From positions 1 through 5,482 of the forward strand of contig DAIOUL010000124.1 of NCBI GenBank assembly GCA_036759545.1: DNA of 5,482 nt, read 5' to 3'. The translations under genes were made by a program, and so were the position numbers. The notes below the pieces were generated by a model, which worked only from the letters and a program-made list of their open reading frames with translations, searched no databases and was not told the DNA's origin. Positions within the stretch are counted from its first letter, which is position 1, and each line of letters opens with the position of its first letter. Below are positions 4,971 to 5,482 of the stretch, one piece after another. The DNA comes from 66-474 sp036759545 (GTDB lineage: Bacteria > Pseudomonadota > Gammaproteobacteria > Xanthomonadales > Rhodanobacteraceae).

Positions 4971-5482
4971 ATCGCCACCGAAAACAAGAGCAATCGGCGC
5001 AATCAGGAGATCCGCGTACCGCGCGTACGCGTGATCGGCGCCGATGGGGAACAGGTCGGGATCCTGGAGCGCGACGACGCGCTGGCAATGGCCGAGGAAG
5101 CGGGACTCGATCTGGTCGAAATCCAGCCGAACGCCGATCCGCCGGTTTGCCGCGTGATGGATTTCGGCAAATTCAAGTTCGAGCAGCAGAAGAAGGCGCA
5201 CGCCGCCAAACGCCGGTCGAAGCAGGTCGAGATCAAGGAACTGAAGTTCCGCCCGACCACCGACGTGGGCGACTACAACATCAAGCTGCGCAACATGCAG
5301 AGGTTTCTGGCGGAAGGCGACAAGGTCAAGGTCAACATCCGCTTCCGTGGCCGCGAGATGTCGCATCAGGAACTGGGCATCGCGCTGGCCAAGCGGATCG
5401 AGAAGGACATCGTCGAGGACGGAGTGGTGGAGCAGTTCCCGCGCCTGGAAGGCCGGCAGATGACGATGATGATCGGACCGAA
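4971..5482 (+). CDS. infC: Translation initiation factor IF-3, ATC start, 3' end cut by window
   Basis: IF-3 binds the 30S subunit, keeps it apart from 50S and proofreads the start codon and initiator tRNA. The visible 170 residues include the N-domain (NRRNQEIRVPRVRVIG, then DLVEIQPNADPPVCRVMDFGKF), the basic linker (FEQQKKAHAAKRRSKQ) and the C-domain (VKVNIRFRGREMSHQELG). The frame is open to the window edge at GRQMTMMIGP, about ten residues or fewer short of a typical end. The start is ATC 4971: an in-frame TGA lies at 4956, no ATG, GTG or TTG intervenes, and a good ribosome binding site is eight bases upstream. Later in-frame GTG or ATG codons fall inside the conserved domain. Rare AUU/AUC-type starts are known for infC and let IF-3 repress its own synthesis. 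rpmI and rplT probably follow outside the window. Confidence 0.96.
   Translation, partial: MATENKSNRRNQEIRVPRVRVIGADGEQVGILERDDALAMAEEAGLDLVEIQPNADPPVCRVMDFGKFKFEQQKKAHAAKRRSKQVEIKELKFRPTTDVGDYNIKLRNMQRFLAEGDKVKVNIRFRGREMSHQELGIALAKRIEKDIVEDGVVEQFPRLEGRQMTMMIGP

Noticed and set aside
4125..5366. A 413-codon open frame on the - strand opposite thrS and infC.
   Set aside because: It spans two conserved genes and their spacer without domain features. Its length is explained by third-position GC bias.

Overview
The window looks like a chromosomal segment of a GC-rich gammaproteobacterium. The thrS-infC order, the infC protein (opening ...NRRNQEIRVPRVRVIG) and the codon use suggest the Xanthomonadales/Rhodanobacteraceae group. 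That placement is an inference from protein resemblance, not a search result. All recognised genes lie on the + strand.

Layout: (1) 1-387 is the 3' end of a zinc-type (MDR) alcohol dehydrogenase gene cut by the window edge. (2) 388-663 is an intergenic stretch with several inverted repeats and a perfect FNR/DNR-type palindrome. The palindrome lies exactly 41.5 bp upstream of the start predicted from a -10-like hexamer, and it leads into a strong ribosome binding site. (3) 664-2670 encodes one 668-residue protein that joins a DoxX/DoxD-like membrane module, a further transmembrane helix, a complete two-cupredoxin copper nitrite reductase (NirK) and a C-terminal cytochrome c domain. (4) 2671-3020 is a 350-base spacer with a GC-rich hairpin, a short open frame METTVF, a canonical intrinsic terminator with eight T's, and a roughly 100-bp REP/MITE-like palindromic element. 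(5) 3021-4925 is thrS, complete. (6) 4971 to the window end is infC, which lacks ATG, GTG or TTG at its start and must begin at ATC. It is cut a few residues before its expected end.

How the parts work together: the nirK fusion is a self-contained respiratory module. It has a membrane anchor (possibly electron-accepting), a periplasmic nitrite-to-NO catalytic core and its own haem donor, and it appears to be switched on by an anaerobic or NO-responsive CRP/FNR-family activator. thrS and infC are translation genes that usually continue into rpmI-rplT-pheST. Here infC seems to keep the rare-start-codon autoregulation known in enterobacteria. The spacer between the respiratory gene and thrS marks a transcription-unit boundary and carries the repeat element.

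The item most worth following up is the DoxX-NirK-cytochrome c fusion with its FNR-type promoter. Next are the thrS leader (terminator, METTVF and repeat) and the ATC start of infC.
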